Shown here: piece by piece, positions 17,505 through 25,899 of the stretch
Layout of the letters: every line of letters starts with the position of its first letter
Position numbering within the stretch: the first letter of the stretch is position 1
Source: Ornithinimicrobium pekingense DSM 21552
GTDB lineage: Bacteria > Actinomycetota > Actinomycetes > Actinomycetales > Dermatophilaceae
Assembly (NCBI RefSeq): GCF_000421185.1
Contig: NZ_ATWJ01000008.1
Location: forward strand, 392,230 to 456,229
Direction of reading: 5' to 3'
Length of the DNA stretch: 64,000 bases
Position numbers and translations under genes: made by a program
Notes under the pieces: model-generated
The model's database searches: none
The model's input: only the letters and a program-made list of their open reading frames with translations
What the model was told of the DNA's origin: nothing

Positions 17505-17595
17505 GCGATATCTCCCTTGATGACGCGCGGGCGCCCGGTCTGGCGCACGCAGTCCACGAGCCTACGTAACTTGTCGGCCCACAGGGCGCATTCAG

Positions 17596-17611
17596 GTTAC
17601 GATCGGGTAAC
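17596..17611. promoter_or_regulatory. GTTAC-N6-GTAAC site (MtrA-box-like)
   Basis: GTTACGATCGGGTAAC matches GTWAC-N6-GTWAC, the motif reported for MtrA in Streptomyces. It lies upstream of the S8/CWB2 protease gene and near the 3' end of the YchJ-like gene. Pattern match only. Confidence 0.35.
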
Positions 17612-17645
17612 GATGGCGGCACACGGGCGGACAACACTTGGACCT

Positions 17646-18023
17646 TCAGGTCCGCCCTTCCCGGTCCTCGGCCCCCGTGTAGAACCACCGGCCCGCGCGC
17701 CGCGTGAAACGGCTGCGCTCGGCGAGCTCGCCACCGACGTGGGAGGCCACGAACTCCACCACACCCGCCGTGTCGTCCGGTCCGCCGTCGACGACCTCGA
17801 GCACCCGCAGCCCGGTCCAGCGGTCGTCGCCGAGATAGGGCTCCTCCGGCCGGGTGCGCGGGTCCCAGGTCCGCCACAGGTGCTCGCGGTCCCCCAGGGC
17901 GTATGCCGTGTAGCGGCTGCGCAGGAGCTCCTCGGCGGTGCCGGCGAGCCGCTCGGTCGACAGCAGCGGACCGCAGCAGGCGTCGAGGAGTCGTCCGGTC
18001 CCGCACGGGCAGAGGTCGCTCAT
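17646..18023 (-). CDS. YchJ-like protein with N-terminal SEC-C motif
   Basis: A 125-aa protein of the UPF0225/YchJ type. It opens with the zinc-binding SEC-C-like motif MSDLCPCGTGRLLDACCGPL, then AEELLRSRYTAYALGDREHL and the small NTF2-like fold ending RFTRRAGRWFYTGAE. The length is near the family norm. Function unknown; often considered a metal- or stress-related accessory. It is divergent from the sheath-AAA gene, with 93 nt between. Confidence 0.85.
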   Translation of the reverse strand: MSDLCPCGTGRLLDACCGPLLSTERLAGTAEELLRSRYTAYALGDREHLWRTWDPRTRPEEPYLGDDRWTGLRVLEVVDGGPDDTAGVVEFVASHVGGELAERSRFTRRAGRWFYTGAEDREGRT

Positions 18024-18116
18024 CCTCCGGATCGTAGACACGGTGGGGCGCCCGGCGCCCGGTCGGCACCGGCGGGTCCCCTGGCGGGCCGTCGCGCCAG
18101 CCGCTTGAATGCCGGT

Positions 18117-19514
18117 ATGCAGCCCGACCCGTCCCGCGTCCCCGTCCAGCCCGTGCCCGAGGCACCCGCGGCCTTCGTCGGCTGGACCGCCGCCGGGCCC
18201 GTGGACACCCCCGTGCGGGTCACCAGCGTGGAGGACTACCGGGCGAGCTTCGGCACCCGGCCGGGCGACCCCGAGGCCTCCCCCCTGGACCGTGCGGTCG
18301 AGCTCTTTTTCGCAGGCGGGGGGACCGACGCCGTCGTGGTGGGTGCGTCCGGCCCGACGGCCGGCCACGTCGTCCCGCCGGGCGGCGTCGGCGGTCTCGC
18401 CGCGCTGCGCGAGCCCTTCTCGCTCCTGGTCCTGCCCGGGCTGACGACCGCCGCGAGCCGCGCCGTCTCCGCGGCCCTCGCGCGCTGCGAGGAGGAGCGG
18501 GCGGTGCTGCTGCTCGACCTGCCTGCGGACTCCGACGCGCGCACGGCCGGGCTGCGCGCGGACCGGGTGGACGGGCCCCGCGACCGGGTCGCCGTCTACC
18601 ACCCCTGGCTCCTCGCCGGCGGTGCCACCGTGGCCCCCAGCGGGGCCGTGGCCGGGGTCGTCGCCAGCACCTCCGCCCGTCGTGGCGTGGCCGACACCCC
18701 CGCGGGGGACCAGGCGGAGCTGCGTGGTGCCGACGGGCTCGCCCTCGACCTGGCGGCGGCCGGCGCCGAGCTGCTGGCGGCCCACGGGGTCAACGCCCTG
18801 CGCGACCTCCCGGACCGACGACGCGTCGTCTGGGGCGGCCGGCTGCTCGCGGCGACCGAGGCGACCGAGCCGTCCGGGCGCTTCCTGGCGGTGCGGCGTC
18901 TGACCGACCACGTCCTGTCCTCCCTCGAGGCGGGTATGGCGTTCGTCGCCGGGCGCCGCACGGACCCGGGCCTGGCCGACCTTGTCCGGGTGCGTGCCGA
19001 GGACTTCCTCACCGAGCTGTGGCGGACCGGTGCGCTGGCCGGCGTCAGCGCGCAGGAGGCGTTCTTCGTGCGCTGCGACGGGACCACCACCCCCGCCGCC
19101 GACCTCGCCGCCGGCCGGATGGTGCTGCGCCTGGGCCTGGCGACGGTGCGGCCGTCGGAGTTCGAGGTGCACGACCTCGTGCTCAGCACCGCGGGCGGGC
19201 ACGGGCCGGAGGTGCTCGCGCCACCGGTCGCGCTCGCCCGCGCGGCGGACCTGGCCCGCGAGCGCCTCACGGTCGTGCGCCGGGAAGACCTGGCCGCCCT
19301 GACGTCGGGCCACCTGCAGGAGACGGAGCGCCGGCTGGCGCGGGTCTTCGACTCGGCCGCCCATGCCGGCACGGTGCTGGTCCTGGAGGAGGCCGACGCG
19401 GTCCTCGGCCGCGACGACGGCGCGGGGCGTCGGCACGGCGTCGAGGTGGTCCGCCTGCTCGACCGGCTCTCCCGCGAGACCGACGTCCCCTACGTCCTGG
19501 CCCGCCGCCCCTGA
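18117..19514 (+). CDS. Orphan contractile tail-sheath protein fused to a truncated AAA+ domain
   Basis: A 465-aa protein. Residues ~15-80 are the sheath N-terminal domain (AAFVGWTAAGPVDTPVRVTS, then SFGTRP and VELFFAGGGTDAVVV). Residues ~230-385 are the sheath C-terminal domain (RRRVVWGGRLLA, AVRRLTDHVLSSLEAGMAFV, FLTELWRTGALAGVSAQEAF, LATVRPSEFEVHD). The last ~80 residues match the segment of AAA+ ATPases after Walker A: RREDLAALTSGHLQETERRL, then a Walker-B-like VLVLEEADAVLG. There is no Walker A, and the first Walker-B acid is Glu. No tube, baseplate, spike or phage genes are nearby. The ATG sits 6 nt after a TTGAAT, so translation may be leaderless. Function unknown. Confidence 0.8.
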   Translation: MQPDPSRVPVQPVPEAPAAFVGWTAAGPVDTPVRVTSVEDYRASFGTRPGDPEASPLDRAVELFFAGGGTDAVVVGASGPTAGHVVPPGGVGGLAALREPFSLLVLPGLTTAASRAVSAALARCEEERAVLLLDLPADSDARTAGLRADRVDGPRDRVAVYHPWLLAGGATVAPSGAVAGVVASTSARRGVADTPAGDQAELRGADGLALDLAAAGAELLAAHGVNALRDLPDRRRVVWGGRLLAATEATEPSGRFLAVRRLTDHVLSSLEAGMAFVAGRRTDPGLADLVRVRAEDFLTELWRTGALAGVSAQEAFFVRCDGTTTPAADLAAGRMVLRLGLATVRPSEFEVHDLVLSTAGGHGPEVLAPPVALARAADLARERLTVVRREDLAALTSGHLQETERRLARVFDSAAHAGTVLVLEEADAVLGRDDGAGRRHGVEVVRLLDRLSRETDVPYVLARRP

Positions 19515-19554
19515 CGGTGTCTCACGGCATACCCCGTGTCCCGGGGCACGCGCC

Positions 19555-19595
19555 GAGGGGCGCCGGCCCCGCTCGCGCGGTGCCGACGCCCCCTC
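19555..19595. terminator. Terminator-like imperfect hairpin
   Basis: GAGGGGCGCCGGC pairs with GCCGACGCCCCCTC, leaving one bulge and one mismatch. It lies between the convergent sheath-AAA and LVIVD genes. Confidence 0.6.
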
Positions 19596-19613
19596 GTGCG
19601 GACGCGGGTCGGG

Positions 19614-21050
19614 TCAGTTGCCGTTGCCGACGTAGCGGGGCTGCGTCTGCGGGTTGAGCGTGTTCATCCGGACCTTGGCGGCCGGGTCGGTCCGCGGGTC
19701 GTCGATCCTGAGCACGTCCAGGCCCTCGGTGATGTCCGAGGAGTAGATGTGGCCGTTGTAGTAGTACGACGACCACGCGCCGCCGAGGGCCGCGGGCTCG
19801 AGCGGGCCGCGCTCGAAGTGGGCGAACTCCTCCGGGTTGGCCGAGTCGGTGAAGTCGTGGACGGACAGGCCGCCCTGGTACCACGCCTGCACCATGATGT
19901 CCGAGCCCTTCACCGGGATCAGCGAGCCGTTGTGGGCCACGCAGTTCTCGGTCGTGGACTGGGTGCGCGGGATCTTGTAGTAGGACTGGAACGACAGGTT
20001 GCCGCGCCGGTCCAGGTCGTAGATCGCGTTGGCGCCCTTGGTGTCCGGGACGCTGTCGACGCACGTCGCCGCACCGCCACCGCCCAGCTCGTCGGTGAAG
20101 ACGACCTTGGTGGCGTCCTGGTTGAAGGTCGCCGAGTGCCAGAAGGCGAAGTTCTCGGTGTCGCGGACCCGCTCGACGACCTTGGGGTTCACCGGGTCCT
20201 TGATGTCCAGGATGATCCCGTCACCCATGCAGGCACCCGCCGCGATGTTGCGGTTGGGGTAGGCGGTGATGTCGTGGCAGCCCGTCGTCTGGCGTGACCC
20301 GGTGCCTTCCGGGTTCCCGCCGCCGTCCTCGGCGAAGAGGTTCGGCTTGGCGACAACCGCGGCCGCGCCCGGGTCAGCCACCGGGACGTCGATGATCGAG
20401 ATCGAGTCGTGCGGGGGCTGGCAGTTGGGGTTGCTCGCGCTCGGGCTGTAGCTGCTGACGTAGACGTAGATGTTCTTCTTGTTCTTGCTCGGCACGAGCG
20501 TCTGCGTGTGCGAGCCGCAGTCGGTGCGGACGCCCGCGACGTACTGCGGGTTGCGCACGTCGCTGATGTCGAAGACGCGCACGCCCTCCCAGGCGTCCGG
20601 GTTGGCGGTGCTGGACGACTCGCTCTCACAGGTGTTGTCGGTGCGGGCGTAGTCGACCGCGAGGAAGAGCAGGTCTCCCTCGACGCTGATGTCACCCTGG
20701 CCGCCGGGGCAGTAGACCTCGGTGATGATCTCCGGGTCGGCCGGGTCGGCGATGTCGACGACCCAGAAGCCGTTGTAGTTGCCGACGAACGCCAGGTCGT
20801 CCTGGAAGGCCATGTCCGAGCCGAACTCACCCTCGAAGACGGCGGGCTTGGGCAGGTTGGCCAGGTAGGTGATGTTGTCGCTCTTGGAGATCTCACCGGG
20901 CTCCAGGGTGGCCGCCGCGGCGTTCTCGGCGGTGGCCTCACCCTGGCCCGGCAGGGCCAGGCCGGTCGAGGCGCTCGTGAGCGTCAGCGCGGCCGCACCC
21001 AGCAGGGCGAGGCCGGTGCGGCGTCCGCGTCGTTGCGGGCGTTTCGTCAT
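19614..21050 (-). CDS. Secreted LVIVD-repeat (beta-propeller-like) protein
   Basis: A 478-aa exported protein. The signal peptide (RRGRRTGLALLGAAALTLTS, cleavage near residue 32) precedes a beta-propeller-like domain. It carries LVIVD-type repeats such as LAFVGNYNGFWVVDIADPAD, GVRVFDISDVRNPQYVAGV, GIILDIKDPVNPKVVERV and GLSVHDFTDSANPEEFAHF. Such repeats form surface or periplasmic propellers of unknown ligand. Six or more cysteines (CPGG, NTCES, TDCG, NCQPP, TTGCHD, GACMG) suggest disulfides. There is no sorting signal, so it is probably released or loosely bound. It is the last gene of its orientation, and a hairpin follows the stop. Confidence 0.85.
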   Translation of the reverse strand: MTKRPQRRGRRTGLALLGAAALTLTSASTGLALPGQGEATAENAAAATLEPGEISKSDNITYLANLPKPAVFEGEFGSDMAFQDDLAFVGNYNGFWVVDIADPADPEIITEVYCPGGQGDISVEGDLLFLAVDYARTDNTCESESSSTANPDAWEGVRVFDISDVRNPQYVAGVRTDCGSHTQTLVPSKNKKNIYVYVSSYSPSASNPNCQPPHDSISIIDVPVADPGAAAVVAKPNLFAEDGGGNPEGTGSRQTTGCHDITAYPNRNIAAGACMGDGIILDIKDPVNPKVVERVRDTENFAFWHSATFNQDATKVVFTDELGGGGAATCVDSVPDTKGANAIYDLDRRGNLSFQSYYKIPRTQSTTENCVAHNGSLIPVKGSDIMVQAWYQGGLSVHDFTDSANPEEFAHFERGPLEPAALGGAWSSYYYNGHIYSSDITEGLDVLRIDDPRTDPAAKVRMNTLNPQTQPRYVGNGN

Positions 21051-21227
21051 GCGGGGTCCTTCCTCTCCGGGACCCTCCAGGGGCGCAGGGTCGACGTCCG
21101 GTGCGCCCGACAGTAGGCAGCGTGAACGGCCCGCGGACCCGGCTTTGCCAACTTCTTACGCGATCAGAACGGTTCCTTGACCTGCGCCCTCTGTCGCTCC
21201 TGCGGGTGCCGTGATGGGGTTGGGCCC

Positions 21228-21953
21228 ATGCCCGCACGCCCCCTCCCGACGCTGCTCGTGGCCGCCCTGGTCGGCCTCGGCGCGTCCGCCTGCTCCTCCA
21301 CCGAGCAGCCCTCCGCGACCACCGTCACCCCCGACCGGCCGGTCATCCAGCCGGGTGCGCCGGGGGAGGCGAGCACCACCCACACCGGACCGATCGCCAT
21401 ACCCGTCGAGCAGCCCACCGACGCCGACGTGCTCTTCGTGAAGTCGATGATCGTGCACCACGCCCAGGCCATCGAGATGGTCGACCTCGCCGAGGACGGC
21501 CTGGAGGACCGGCAGGTCGTCGCGCTCGCCGAGCGGATCCGCGCGGCGCAGGGTCCGGAGGTCGGCGCGATGGCGGCCTGGCTTGCGGAACAGGACGAGC
21601 TCGTCCCGCCCGAGGCCGCGGACGTCGGCGTGGACGTGGAGGCCCTCGGCGGGGAGCTCGGGGCCCGACCCCGCGGAGGTGGGCACGCCCACGCCACGGG
21701 CGGGCAGGAGACCATGGCGGGTATGGCGTCGCCCGAGCAGCTGGAGCGGCTCGGGTCCGCCCGGGGCCAGGAGGCCGACCTGCTCTTCCTCGAGCTGATG
21801 ACCGCCCACCACGAGGGCGCGCTCGACATGATCGACCAGCACGGAGCCGGTGGCCTCGACGTGCGGGCGCGGGAGATGGCCGACGAGATGTCGGTCGAGC
21901 AGACCGCCGAGATCGGGCGGATGGCCGAGCTGCGCGACCGCATCCTGGGGTGA
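21228..21953 (+). CDS. DUF305 lipoprotein
   Basis: A 241-aa lipoprotein with the lipobox LGASAC (Cys ~22). It holds two ferritin-like helical units of DUF305: DVLFVKSMIVHHAQAIEMVD and DLLFLELMTAHHEGALDMID. Each has the conserved HH pair and Met residues suited to copper or other metal binding. Family members are often linked to metal handling; the role here is unproven. The start ATG at 21228 is the one directly followed by the signal peptide; an upstream in-frame start would bury it. It lies 51 nt upstream of the ABC exporter pair on the same strand. Confidence 0.88.
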   Translation: MPARPLPTLLVAALVGLGASACSSTEQPSATTVTPDRPVIQPGAPGEASTTHTGPIAIPVEQPTDADVLFVKSMIVHHAQAIEMVDLAEDGLEDRQVVALAERIRAAQGPEVGAMAAWLAEQDELVPPEAADVGVDVEALGGELGARPRGGGHAHATGGQETMAGMASPEQLERLGSARGQEADLLFLELMTAHHEGALDMIDQHGAGGLDVRAREMADEMSVEQTAEIGRMAELRDRILG

Positions 21954-22004
21954 GGCCAGGACAAAGCCCGTGACCCTGTCAGCCCGTGGGGGCAGAATGC
22001 ACGG

Positions 22005-23732
22005 GTGCTCCGCAAACTGCTCCGCGCCCGGCTGCGGCCCTATGCCGCGCTGGTCGGCCTGGTGCTCGGGCTCCAGCTCGTCGCGACCGTCGCCAGCCTG
22101 TGGCTGCCGACCCTCAACGCCGACATCATCGACTTCGGCATCGCCCGGGGGGACACCGGCTACATCTGGCGGGTCGGTGCGGTCATGCTCGCCGCGAGCG
22201 CGGTGCAGGCCGCCGCGCAGATCGCCGCGGTCTGGGGCGCCGCGCGGGTGTCGATGGGGGTGGGCCGCGACCTGCGCTCGGCCGTCTTCGACCGGGTGCT
22301 CAGCTTCTCCTCCCGCGAGCTGGGGGAGTTCGGGGCACCGACGCTGATCACGCGCAGCACCAACGACGTCCAGCAGGTGCAGATGCTCACCTTCATGTCG
22401 CTGGTCATGCTCGTCGCCGCGCCGATCACCGGGGTGGGCGGCGTCATCATGGCCGTGCGCCAGGACGCCGGTCTCTCCTGGCTGATCGTGGTCGGCGTCG
22501 CGGTGCTGCTCACCGGGGTCGGGCTGGTGATCCGCGCCATGGTCCCGCTGTTCCGGGCCCAGCAGACCCGGCTGGACGCTGTCAACCGGGTCCTGCGCGA
22601 GCAGATCTCCGGCATCCGGGTCGTGCGGGCCTTCACCCGGGAGGAGGACGAGCGGGCCAGGTTCCGCCGGACCAACACCGAGCTGACCGACGTCGGCCTG
22701 CGGGTCGGCGACCTGATGGCGATGATGTTCCCCTTCGTCATGCTGGTGATGAACCTCTCCAGCGTCGGCGTCATCTGGTTCGGCGCCCAGCGCATCGACG
22801 CCGGCGAGATGCAGGTCGGCTCGCTCACCGCATACATCAGCTATCTGATCCAGATCCTCATGTCGATCATGATGGCGACGATGGTGGCCACGATGATCCC
22901 CCGCGCGTCGGTCTCGGCCGAGCGGATCGGTGCCGTCCTGGGCACCACGACCAGCGTCGTCGCGCCCACGGCACCGGTGGCCGTCGGCGACGTCCGGGGC
23001 GTGGTCGAGGTGCGGTCGGCCGGGTTCACCTACCCCGGTGCCGAGGCGCCCGTGCTCCACGACATCACCTTCACCGCCCGCCCCGGCACGACGACCGCGG
23101 TCGTCGGCGGCACCGGCTCGGGCAAGACGACGCTGCTGCGGCTGCTGCCACGGCTCGCCGACGTCTCCGGCGGGCAGATCCTGGTCGACGGGGTCGACGT
23201 GCGCGACCTGGCGCCCGCCGACCTGTGGTCGCGCGTGGGGCTGGTGCCGCAGCGCCCCTACCTCTTCTCCGGCACCGTCGCCTCCAACCTGCGCTTCGGC
23301 AACCCCGAGGCCACCGACGCCCAGCTGTGGGAGGCGCTGCGGGTCGCCCAGGCCGAGGACTTCGTGCGGGCCTTCCCCGAGGGGCTGGAGCACGCCGTGG
23401 CCCAGGGCGGCACCAACGTCTCCGGCGGGCAGCGGCAGCGGCTCTGCATCGCCCGGGCGCTGGTGGCGGGGCCGGAGATCTACCTCTTCGACGACAGCTT
23501 CTCCGCGCTCGACCTGGCCACCGACGCCCGGTTGCGCGCCGCGCTGCGCCCGCTGACCCGGCAGGCCACGGTCATCACCGTGGCGCAGCGCGTGTCCACG
23601 ATCATCGACGCCGACCAGATCGTCGTCCTCGACCAGGGACGGGTGGTCGGTGTCGGCACCCACGACGAGCTGGTGCGCGGCAACGACACCTACGCCGAGA
23701 TCGTCCGTTCGCAGGAGGCGGTGGCGGTATGA
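22005..23732 (+). CDS. ABC exporter half-transporter, subunit A (degenerate Walker B)
   Basis: A 575-aa half-transporter: six-helix type-IV membrane domain (residues ~1-320), then an ATPase domain. The latter has Walker A GGTGSGKTTLLR, Q-loop VPQRPYLFSG, signature VSGGQRQRL and Walker B YLFDDSFSALD. In the last motif the catalytic glutamate is Asp, marking the degenerate site of heterodimeric exporters. GTG at 22005 is the start; no in-frame ATG precedes the conserved N terminus. Its stop overlaps the next ATG by 4 nt (23729-23732). Together they form a heterodimeric drug/lipid-type exporter; the substrate is unknown. Confidence 0.92.
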   Translation: MLRKLLRARLRPYAALVGLVLGLQLVATVASLWLPTLNADIIDFGIARGDTGYIWRVGAVMLAASAVQAAAQIAAVWGAARVSMGVGRDLRSAVFDRVLSFSSRELGEFGAPTLITRSTNDVQQVQMLTFMSLVMLVAAPITGVGGVIMAVRQDAGLSWLIVVGVAVLLTGVGLVIRAMVPLFRAQQTRLDAVNRVLREQISGIRVVRAFTREEDERARFRRTNTELTDVGLRVGDLMAMMFPFVMLVMNLSSVGVIWFGAQRIDAGEMQVGSLTAYISYLIQILMSIMMATMVATMIPRASVSAERIGAVLGTTTSVVAPTAPVAVGDVRGVVEVRSAGFTYPGAEAPVLHDITFTARPGTTTAVVGGTGSGKTTLLRLLPRLADVSGGQILVDGVDVRDLAPADLWSRVGLVPQRPYLFSGTVASNLRFGNPEATDAQLWEALRVAQAEDFVRAFPEGLEHAVAQGGTNVSGGQRQRLCIARALVAGPEIYLFDDSFSALDLATDARLRAALRPLTRQATVITVAQRVSTIIDADQIVVLDQGRVVGVGTHDELVRGNDTYAEIVRSQEAVAV

Positions 23733-25753
23733 CCGTGCGCGACCAGGACCGGCCGGCCGCGGCAGGCGACGAGCGGCCGCAGGCGGCACCGCCCCCGGCG
23801 CCCCGGCGCGGCCCGGGCGGCGGGCCGCACGGCTTCGGCGCCCCCGTGGAGAAGCCCTCAGACTTCCGCGCGTCCGCGCGGCGCCTGCTCGGCCGCCTCG
23901 CGCCATACCGTGCGCTCATCGGCACCAGCGTCGGGCTCACGCTGGTCTCGGTGGTCCTCGGGGTGCTCGGACCGCGCGTCCTGGGGCGGGCCACCGACAT
24001 CGTCTTCGCCGGCTTCCTCGGGCGCGACCTGCCCGCCGGGGTGCCGCTGGAGGACGTCGTGGCGGGGCTGCGCGCCGAGGGCCAGGACACCTTCGCCGAC
24101 CTGGTCGCCGGCACGCCCCACCTCGTGCCCGGCCAGGGCATCGACTTCGGTGCCCTGGCGGTCGTGATCGGCCAGGTGATCGCGCTCTACCTGGGTGCGG
24201 GCCTGCTGATGTGGGTCTCGGTCCGCATCGTCAACCGCATCTCGATGTGGACCGTGCGCGACCTGCGCGGCGAGGCCGAGGACCAGCTGCACCGGCTGCC
24301 GCTGTCCTACTTCGACCGGCAGCCCCGCGGCGAGATCCTCTCGCGGGTCACCAACGACCTCGACAACCTGCAGCAGACGCTGCAGCAGACCTTCGGCCAG
24401 CTGCTCAACGCCCTGGTGACCGTGCTGGCGATCCTGGCGATGATGCTGTGGATCAGCCCCACCCTGACGCTGATCGCCCTCGCCACGATCCCGGTGTCGG
24501 TGCTCGTGACGGTCGCCATCGCCTCCAGGTCGCAGAAGCTGTTCAAGGCCCAGTGGGCGCACACCGGCACGCTCAACGGGCAGGTCGAGGAGGCCTTCAC
24601 CGGGCACGAGCTGGTGACCGTCTTCGGCCGGCGCGAGCAGGTCACCGCCGCGATGCGCGAGACCAACGACCAGCTCTACGACGTGACCTGGCGGGCGCAG
24701 TTCGTCAGCGGCATCATCATGCCGGCGATGTTCTTCATCGGGAACCTCGGCTACGTCCTGGTGGCCGTCGTCGGCGGGCTCCGGGTGGCGAGCGGACAGC
24801 TCAGCCTGGGGTCGGTGCAGGCCTTCATCCAGTACTCCCGGCAGTTCACCCAGCCGGTGACCCAGGTGGCGAGCATGGCCAACCTCATGCAGTCGGGGGT
24901 GGCCTCGGCCGAGCGGGTCTTCGAGCTGCTGGACGCCGAGCAGCAGCTGCCCGACCCGGTGGACCCCGCCCCCGTGCGGGCGCCGCGCGGCCGCATCGAG
25001 TTCGAGGACGTCGTCTTCTCCTACGGGCCCGAGCCGCTGATCGAGGACCTGTCGCTGGTCGCCGAGCCCGGGCAGACCGTCGCCATCGTCGGGCCGACCG
25101 GTGCGGGCAAGACCACCCTGGTCAACCTCGTGATGCGGTTCTACGAGCTGGACGGCGGCCGCATCACCCTCGACGGCCGGGACATCACGACGATGACGCG
25201 GCAGGACCTGCGCTCGCGCATCGGGATGGTGCTGCAGGACGCGTGGGTCTTCGAGGGCACCATCCGCGACAACATCGCCTACGGACGGCCGGGAGCGACC
25301 GAGCAGGAGGTGCTCGCCGCCGCACGGGCCGCCTACGTCGACCGGTTCGTGCAGCACCTGCCCGAGGGCTACGACACGGTCCTGGACGACGAGGGGTCCA
25401 CCGTCTCCGCCGGTGAGAAGCAGCTGATCACCATCGCCCGGGCCTTCGCCTCCCAGCCCTCGCTGCTCATCCTCGACGAGGCCACCTCCTCGGTCGACAC
25501 CCGCACCGAGCTGCTCGTGCAGGAGGCGATGGCCCGGCTGCGGACCGACCGCACCAGCTTCGTCATCGCCCACCGGCTGTCCACCATCCGCGACGCCGAC
25601 CTGATCCTGGTGATGGAGCAGGGGCGCATCGTCGAGCAGGGCACGCACGAGGAGCTGCTCGAGGCCGGCGGTGCCTACGCCCGGCTGCACGCGGCGCAGT
25701 TCCGCGGCGCCGCGGTGGAGGTGGACAGCGCCGACGCCGTCGAGGTCGGCTGA
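23729..25753 (+). CDS. ABC exporter half-transporter, subunit B (canonical Walker B)
   Basis: A 674-aa partner of the preceding gene. A ~45-residue Pro/Gly-rich head precedes six transmembrane helices, with a longer first extracellular loop (residues ~95-145). The ATPase has Walker A GPTGAGKTTLVN, Walker B LLILDEATSSVD with the catalytic Glu, and H-loop FVIAHRLST. Its signature is the non-canonical VSAGEKQ. Combined with the Asp in subunit A, this gives one consensus and one degenerate site, as in the BmrCD/TM287-288 type (family knowledge). A 32-bp tandem repeat begins 5 nt past the stop. Confidence 0.92.
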   Translation: MTVRDQDRPAAAGDERPQAAPPPAPRRGPGGGPHGFGAPVEKPSDFRASARRLLGRLAPYRALIGTSVGLTLVSVVLGVLGPRVLGRATDIVFAGFLGRDLPAGVPLEDVVAGLRAEGQDTFADLVAGTPHLVPGQGIDFGALAVVIGQVIALYLGAGLLMWVSVRIVNRISMWTVRDLRGEAEDQLHRLPLSYFDRQPRGEILSRVTNDLDNLQQTLQQTFGQLLNALVTVLAILAMMLWISPTLTLIALATIPVSVLVTVAIASRSQKLFKAQWAHTGTLNGQVEEAFTGHELVTVFGRREQVTAAMRETNDQLYDVTWRAQFVSGIIMPAMFFIGNLGYVLVAVVGGLRVASGQLSLGSVQAFIQYSRQFTQPVTQVASMANLMQSGVASAERVFELLDAEQQLPDPVDPAPVRAPRGRIEFEDVVFSYGPEPLIEDLSLVAEPGQTVAIVGPTGAGKTTLVNLVMRFYELDGGRITLDGRDITTMTRQDLRSRIGMVLQDAWVFEGTIRDNIAYGRPGATEQEVLAAARAAYVDRFVQHLPEGYDTVLDDEGSTVSAGEKQLITIARAFASQPSLLILDEATSSVDTRTELLVQEAMARLRTDRTSFVIAHRLSTIRDADLILVMEQGRIVEQGTHEELLEAGGAYARLHAAQFRGAAVEVDSADAVEVG

Positions 25754-25757
25754 CACA

Positions 25758-25899
25758 CCGCGTCCCCGGTCGCGGGTATGGCGTACGCGCCGCGTCCTCG
25801 GTCGCGGGTGTGGCGTACGCGCCGCGTCCTCGGTCGCGGGTGTGGCGTACGCGCCGCGTCCCCGGTCGCGGGTTTGGCGTACGCGCCGCGTCCCCGGTC
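25758..25899. repeat. 32-bp tandem repeat (4 full units plus 14 bp)
   Basis: Units start at 25758, 25790, 25822, 25854 and 25886 (partial). Each begins CCGCGTCC(C/T)CGGTCGCGGG and ends with a TGGCGTACGCG block. Variation is limited to C/T at position 9 and TA/TG/TT before TGG. The array fills the whole gap between the convergent exporter and methyltransferase genes and ends inside the methyltransferase stop codon. There are no spacers, so this is not CRISPR. It looks like a variable-number tandem repeat. Confidence 0.9.

Noticed and set aside
18117..19514. Prophage or complete contractile injection system
   Set aside because: No tube, baseplate, spike, terminase or other structural genes lie within the flanks; only the sheath-AAA fusion is present.
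25758..25899. Possible CRISPR array
   Set aside because: The units are contiguous with no spacers; it is a plain tandem repeat, and no cas genes are present.
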